Source: Actinobacteria bacterium UBA5976
GTDB lineage: Bacteria > Actinomycetota > Actinomycetes > S36-B12 > UBA5976
Length of the DNA: 7,468 bases
Direction of reading: 5' to 3'
Assembly (NCBI GenBank): GCA_002430405.1
Contig: DJBM01000052.1
Span: 20,448 to 27,915 of the forward strand
Shown here: positions 5,180-7,468 of the stretch, in pieces
How the letters are laid out: each line of letters begins with the position of its first letter
Numbering within the stretch: position 1 is the first letter of the stretch
The notes under the pieces: generated by a model
The model's input: the letters and a program-made list of their open reading frames with translations, nothing else
What the model was told of the DNA's origin: nothing
The model's database searches: none
Made by a program: the position numbers and the translations under genes

Positions 5180-5185
5180 TGAGGG

Positions 5186-6121
5186 ATGCGGACTCTTTTG
5201 GTGATTAATCACTTTGCAACCACAACTGATGATGCTATCTGCGCCACGGTTTGCGCATCGCTTTCCAGAACATTGGACCTGACGGTAGTAAATACAGGCG
5301 CACGCAACGAAGCAATTCAAATTGCAAAAGCTGCTCGAGATCAAGGCTACGAGTTAGTAATTGGCCTAGGTGGAGATGGCACTTTAAATGAAATAGCAAA
5401 TGGCTTACTTGCTGACGGGCCTAACCCACAAGGGCCAATTCTGGGAGCCATTCCTGGTGGAAATGCAAACGTGTTTGCCCGAAATATGGGATTTGAAAAT
5501 GATGCCGCCAAGGCCACCAACCAGCTGCTAACTGCGGTCAGGAATGAAAGTTTTAAAACAATTGGCGTTGGGAAAATATCTACCGAAAATCTGTCTCGCT
5601 GGTTTTTGTTCAATTCCGGATTCGGCTTAGATGCAGCAGTACTGGCAAGCATGGAAGCCCGTCGGGAATCTGGCAAACATGCAAGTGATGCCACGTATGT
5701 AATGCTGGCGCTTCGTGAATTATTCGCTCGGACAGATCGCAAGAAACCTGAACTCAGCTTGGTTGGTGAATTGGGTGAAATTTACTCAGATGCTCATTTT
5801 GCTTTGATAATCAATCTTGCGCCTTGGGCCTACCTTGGTAAACGAGCAGTCAATCCAATGCCAGCGGCAGGTCACGAGAGTGCGCTGGATGCGTATGCGC
5901 CAACTACTATGTCGCTTCCAGCACTATGGAGTTTAGTGCGTGGCGCAATGAAGGGTATTTCGGCGCTGGATGACGAGCGCGTGATCACGTTGGCGGACCA
6001 AAAACAAATTCAGATCAGCGCAAATCGACCGCTTTGGATTCAAGTTGACGGAGATGTCATTTCGAAAGCGCGAGAACTAACCGCAGTGCACATTCCAAAT
6101 GCGCTGCGGGTAATTGTTTGA
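5186..6121 (+). CDS. Diacylglycerol kinase-family lipid kinase
   Basis: A 311-residue member of the DAGK catalytic family. VIGLGGDGTLNEIANGLL (58-75) carries the nucleotide-binding GGDGTxNE signature, and GAIPGGNANVFARNMG (87-102) is the conserved PxGxxN-type loop. FNSGFGLDAAV (142-152) and WIQVDGD (284-290) mark the C-terminal beta-sandwich domain. The family phosphorylates a lipid hydroxyl such as diacylglycerol, or in related enzymes other long-chain alcohols, using ATP; the exact lipid cannot be read from sequence. No membrane helix or signal peptide, so it probably acts on the inner face of the membrane. Where many bacterial members have PxGTxN, this protein has PGGNAN, as in many actinobacterial homologues. 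It is divergent from the membrane protein and upstream of whiB, an order recalling Rv3217c-Rv3218-whiB1. Confidence 0.9.
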   Translation: MRTLLVINHFATTTDDAICATVCASLSRTLDLTVVNTGARNEAIQIAKAARDQGYELVIGLGGDGTLNEIANGLLADGPNPQGPILGAIPGGNANVFARNMGFENDAAKATNQLLTAVRNESFKTIGVGKISTENLSRWFLFNSGFGLDAAVLASMEARRESGKHASDATYVMLALRELFARTDRKKPELSLVGELGEIYSDAHFALIINLAPWAYLGKRAVNPMPAAGHESALDAYAPTTMSLPALWSLVRGAMKGISALDDERVITLADQKQIQISANRPLWIQVDGDVISKARELTAVHIPNALRVIV

Positions 6122-6141
6122 TCTCTTGAGTTCGAAAGACA

Positions 6142-6171
6142 TAAATAATTTCCCAAATAGGCAATTATTTA
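6142..6171. repeat. A/T-only inverted repeat downstream of the lipid-kinase gene
   Basis: TAAATAATT (6142-6150) and AATTATTTA (6163-6171) are exact reverse complements around a 12-base loop. It begins 20 bases after the lipid-kinase stop. With no G-C pair and no following T-tract it is a poor terminator, so an operator or an AT-rich upstream element for whiB is also possible. Confidence 0.45.
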
Positions 6172-6176
6172 ACTAA

Positions 6177-6192
6177 TGTGACTTCGCTCTCA
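6177..6192 (+). promoter_or_regulatory. CRP-like binding site 1 upstream of whiB
   Basis: TGTGA-N6-TCTCA matches the CRP/FNR-family consensus TGTGA-N6-TCACA at nine of ten defined positions. It lies in the 221-base gap before whiB, and its centre is exactly 48 bases upstream of the second site. No cyclic-AMP receptor gene is in the window. Confidence 0.4.
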
Positions 6193-6224
6193 GCAAAAAC
6201 TTCAACGAATTACCTCTAAACCCT

Positions 6225-6240
6225 TGTGAAAACAGTCACG
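6225..6240 (+). promoter_or_regulatory. CRP-like binding site 2 upstream of whiB
   Basis: TGTGA-N6-TCACG matches the CRP/FNR-family consensus at nine of ten positions and sits in a wider near-palindrome TTGTGA...TCACGA. In M. tuberculosis whiB1 is controlled by the cAMP receptor protein, which makes this position meaningful. Shortly downstream is GGGTAT (6255-6260), a possible promoter element. Confidence 0.5.
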
Positions 6241-6332
6241 AAGTGGCAAACTAGGGGTATCAGATTGGTTCCAGCGCGAGTTGTAAACCCCGAAATCTGG
6301 CGAAATTGACCGTTTATCCGAAACTAACTGAT

Positions 6333-6337
6333 GGAGG
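6333..6337 (+). promoter_or_regulatory. Shine-Dalgarno sequence that decides the whiB start
   Basis: GGAGG lies five bases before GTG at 6343. It overlaps the in-frame ATG at 6331, which itself has no good ribosome-binding site. This favours the GTG, giving MDWRHEAAC, the same start as known WhiB1 proteins. Confidence 0.7.
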
Positions 6338-6342
6338 CTCGC

Positions 6343-6636
6343 GTGGACTGGCGCCATGAGGCAGCCTGCCGTGACGAAGATCCAGAACTCTTCTTCCCTA
6401 TTGGCAACACAGGCCCTGCAATTTTACAAATCGAAGAAGCTAAGGCTGTTTGCCGACGCTGCAAAGTCATCGAACCATGCCTAAAGTGGGCACTTGAATC
6501 TGGACAAGATTCTGGGGTTTGGGGTGGTGCTAGCGAAGATGAGCGACGCGCTATCAAGCGTCGGGCCCAGCGGGCTCGGGCACGAGGTTTAGAACCAATG
6601 CCGCATATTTTTGAAACTGATTCACCTGTCGTATAA
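6343..6636 (+). CDS. whiB1: WhiB1/WblE-type iron-sulfur transcriptional regulator
   Basis: A 97-residue WhiB-like protein from the GTG at 6343. Four cysteines in the pattern C-x27-C-x2-C-x5-C (C9, C37, C40 and C46) bind a [4Fe-4S] cluster. GVWGG (58-62) is the family turn that contacts the sigma-factor partner, and SEDERRAIKRRAQRARARG (64-82) supplies the basic DNA-binding tail. MDWRHEAACRDEDPELFFPIGN is nearly the N-terminus of WhiB1 (WblE in Streptomyces), a nitric-oxide-sensitive and in many species essential regulator that binds region 4 of the housekeeping sigma factor. The last 15 residues extend beyond the usual basic tail (EPMPHIFETDSPVV). An ATG at 6331 would add four residues but overlaps the Shine-Dalgarno sequence. 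Two CRP-like sites upstream suggest cAMP-linked control. Confidence 0.93.
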   Translation: MDWRHEAACRDEDPELFFPIGNTGPAILQIEEAKAVCRRCKVIEPCLKWALESGQDSGVWGGASEDERRAIKRRAQRARARGLEPMPHIFETDSPVV

Positions 6637-6655
6637 CGCAGGCTAAATTCAAGTT

Positions 6656-6676
6656 CTAGGCGGGTAACCGCCGTAG
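6656..6676 (+). terminator. GC-rich hairpin with a GTAA tetraloop between whiB and the biotinyl-protein gene
   Basis: GGCGG (6659-6663), loop GTAA, CCGCC (6668-6672) make a perfect stem closed by a GNRA-type tetraloop; CTA/TAG extends it across one bulged base. It lies 19 bases after the whiB stop, where a terminator is expected, but no T-tract follows. It could be a tractless terminator, a 3'-end stabiliser or an attenuator. Confidence 0.45.
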
Positions 6677-6693
6677 CTCACAAAAGCATGGAC

Positions 6694-6699
6694 TAGCGT
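6694..6699 (+). promoter_or_regulatory. Putative -10 element (TAGCGT) of the biotinyl-protein gene
   Basis: TAGCGT is six bases before the ATG at 6706, identical in sequence and spacing to the element before rsbW. GAGG at 6701-6704 is only one base from the ATG, too close for efficient ribosome binding, so a leaderless start is favoured. Confidence 0.45.
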
Positions 6700-6705
6700 T
6701 GAGGT

Positions 6706-6921
6706 ATGGCTGATGTGCGCGCGGATATGGTTGCAAACGTAATGGAAATCTATGTGACGCAAGGTGGCCAAATCGAAATTGGTGACACCATAGTCCTGCT
6801 TGAGTCAATGAAAATGGAGATCCCAGTGATTGCCGAGGAAGCTGGCAAGGTAACTCGGATTGCCGTTAGCGTCGGGGATGTTGTGCAAGAAGGCGACTTA
6901 CTCGTTTCCATCACCAATTAG
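6706..6921 (+). CDS. Stand-alone biotin/lipoyl-attachment carrier protein (TB7.3-like)
   Basis: A 71-residue protein that is a complete biotinyl domain and nothing else. ESMKMEIPV (33-41) is the biotinylation signature, with K36 the expected attachment lysine; the flanking VTQGGQIEIGDTIVLL and VSVGDVVQEGDLLVSI are the paired half-domains of the flattened beta barrel. It closely resembles, from memory, mycobacterial TB7.3 (Rv3221c), which also lies near whiB1. ESMKM, rather than the DK-A type of lipoyl domains, points to biotin. A free carrier of this kind would accept biotin from BirA and could serve a carboxylase or transcarboxylase whose other subunits are elsewhere; no partner gene is in the window. 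It may be leaderless. A bidirectional terminator follows 51 bases after the stop. Confidence 0.93.
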   Translation: MADVRADMVANVMEIYVTQGGQIEIGDTIVLLESMKMEIPVIAEEAGKVTRIAVSVGDVVQEGDLLVSITN

Positions 6922-6966
6922 CCGCGATTTAAACGCTGGGTAGATCAGCCCGCAGATTCTGGGCAT

Positions 6967-6997
6967 AAAAAAAGTCTGGCGAACCAGACTCTTTTTT
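6967..6997. terminator. Bidirectional intrinsic terminator between convergent genes
   Basis: The stem AGTCTGG (6973-6979) / CCAGACT (6984-6990) around a CGAA loop is followed by C and six T on the plus strand and preceded by an A-tract that becomes a T-tract on the minus strand. It therefore can end the biotinyl-protein transcript and the bL37 transcript. Read on the minus strand the loop is TTCG, a stable tetraloop. Confidence 0.88.
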
Positions 6998-7008
6998 GAC
7001 AAATTGGC

Positions 7009-7083
7009 TTAAGCGTTTGGACGATTGCCGTGGTTTGCCTTGTTCTTCTTACGATCACGCTTTTTGCGGCCACGCTTGCTCAT
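7009..7083 (-). CDS. Ribosomal protein bL37 (24-residue actinobacterial 50S protein)
   Basis: A 24-codon gene encoding a very basic peptide: MSKRGRKKRDRKKNKANHGN followed by RPNA. This nearly matches, from memory, the small mycobacterial 50S subunit protein named bL37, found by cryo-EM of M. smegmatis ribosomes and close to MAKRGRKKRDRK...KANHGKRPNA. Eleven of the residues are lysine or arginine, which fits an rRNA-embedded protein without its own fold. The ATG has a strong Shine-Dalgarno sequence, AAGGAG at six bases (7090-7095). A possible -10 (TATTCT on the minus strand) is at 7116-7121. The stop lies just before the bidirectional terminator. Standard gene finders with a length cut-off would miss it. 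The gap of 99 bases from the upstream SRAP gene suggests its own promoter. Confidence 0.92.
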   Translation of the reverse strand: MSKRGRKKRDRKKNKANHGNRPNA

Positions 7084-7115
7084 GAGGAGCTCCTTAAAAT
7101 TTAGCTTAGGCATTA

Positions 7116-7121
7116 AGAATA
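7116..7121 (-). promoter_or_regulatory. Possible -10 element (TATTCT on -) of bL37
   Basis: TATTCT on the minus strand lies about 33 bases before the bL37 ATG and would give a leader of roughly 25 bases that includes the AAGGAG. No clear -35 is seen, so this is tentative. Confidence 0.25.
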
Positions 7122-7182
7122 CGGGCTAAAGGTTATCCGAGGAAATTCGCACCCCAAATTGGGTACTTTTGGCTAATTTCAA

Positions 7183-7468
7183 TTAGATCGACAACTGCTT
7201 GCTAGTTAGATCCGCTGAATTATTTCGGACATTACCAACGGCGGAACTTACTTCCCAGTGTTGGATTTGTACCTGCGAACTTACCTCCAGGATCTGTGCC
7301 AGTGGCTGGGTTGGGGCACTGAGCCAAACGGGTACGAGCTCGGGAGCGACCAGAACCGGCATTCGATCGTGCACTTGGGCAAACTCTGGTTGCGCAGGTT
7401 GTGTCAAAATCGAAACTGTCCAAAGTACATTTCCTGGTGGATCGTTCCAAGATTCATAAATTCCAGCA
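7183..7468 (-). CDS. SRAP-family (SOS response-associated peptidase, YedK/HMCES-like) protein, C-terminal part (partial)
   Basis: The minus strand is open from the window edge to a TAA at 7183-7185, giving 94 residues. It begins AGIYESWNDPPGN, continues TVSILTQPA, and contains VHDRMPVLVAPELVPVWLSA, then ends VSSAVGNVRNNSADLTSKQL. These are the C-terminal hallmarks of the SRAP domain: (A)GxxExW, the TxxILT strand, the catalytic histidine in HDRMP, the WL motif, and the V-x-x-x-V-x-N-V-R-N segment. Family members form a thiazolidine crosslink through an N-terminal Cys2 to abasic sites in single-stranded DNA, protecting them. The N-terminal part with Cys2 and the upstream catalytic residues lies beyond the window, so activity cannot be judged. 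It reads toward bL37 and is not overlapped by it; two unrelated reading frames over the same bases are shadows. Confidence 0.88.
   Translation of the reverse strand, partial: AGIYESWNDPPGNVLWTVSILTQPAQPEFAQVHDRMPVLVAPELVPVWLSAPTQPLAQILEVSSQVQIQHWEVSSAVGNVRNNSADLTSKQLSI

Noticed and set aside
6331..6342. ATG at 6331 as the whiB start
   Set aside because: It overlaps the GGAGG that is correctly spaced for GTG 6343, and WhiB1 proteins begin at MDWRH.
7148..7165. CCCAAATTGGG palindrome after the SRAP gene as a terminator
   Set aside because: The stem is only five pairs with a one-base centre and no T-tract follows on the minus strand.
7199..7459. Plus-strand and second minus-strand frames over the SRAP region
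   Set aside because: Only the minus frame ending at 7183 carries HDRMP, GxxExW and VRN motifs; the others are cysteine- or serine-rich shadows.
1..7468. Insertion sequences, CRISPR arrays, tRNA or rRNA genes, riboswitches
   Set aside because: No transposase motifs, regularly spaced repeats, cloverleaf or conserved riboswitch core was seen on either strand by reading.

Overview
The window reads as chromosomal DNA of a moderate-GC (by eye mid-to-upper 40s percent) actinobacterium. WhiB1/WblE-type regulator, UsfX-type anti-sigma factor with its SigB/F/G sigma factor, Kgd-type 2-oxoglutarate enzyme, the 24-residue ribosomal protein bL37 and a nickel superoxide dismutase together point to Actinomycetota. 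A heliorhodopsin, short intergenic gaps and leaderless start architecture suggest a streamlined sunlit freshwater lineage such as Candidatus Nanopelagicales (acI); that placement is inference. No mobile element, CRISPR array, tRNA or rRNA is visible, and no gap between genes exceeds 300 bases.

Left part (1-1428): the 3' end of kgd, a small acidic DUF6104-like protein, and a zinc-free quinone-oxidoreductase-like MDR enzyme, all on +. The small protein and the oxidoreductase overlap as TAATG. Middle part (1462-3613): a heliorhodopsin gene (+) converges on sodX (-), the Ni-SOD maturation protease, which diverges from sodN (+), the Ni-dependent superoxide dismutase. A GNAT acetyltransferase follows sodN. 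A perfect 8-bp inverted repeat sits just upstream of the sodN ribosome-binding site. A light-sensing rhodopsin beside a complete superoxide-detoxifying pair is the most interesting arrangement here.

Next (3660-4779) comes an rsbW/usfX-like anti-sigma gene overlapping a SigF-type sigma factor gene, preceded by a promoter resembling the SigF consensus, which suggests autoregulation. Convergent with it is a small four-helix membrane protein (-), which diverges from a diacylglycerol-kinase-family lipid kinase (+) across a 59-base gap holding a perfect 12-bp tandem repeat. Then come a WhiB1-type iron-sulfur regulator, with two CRP-like sites upstream, and a stand-alone biotinyl carrier protein. 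As I recall it, the order membrane protein / lipid kinase / whiB1 / biotinyl protein resembles the Mycobacterium tuberculosis Rv3217c-Rv3221c region.

The right end holds a bidirectional terminator, the 24-codon bL37 gene (-) and the C-terminal part of an SRAP (YedK/HMCES-like) DNA-protein crosslink protein (-) cut by the window edge.

A recurring feature is TAnnnT followed by exactly six bases and a start codon, seen before the heliorhodopsin, anti-sigma, membrane-protein, lipid-kinase and biotinyl genes. This is what leaderless transcripts would look like. sodN, whiB and bL37 instead carry strong Shine-Dalgarno sequences.
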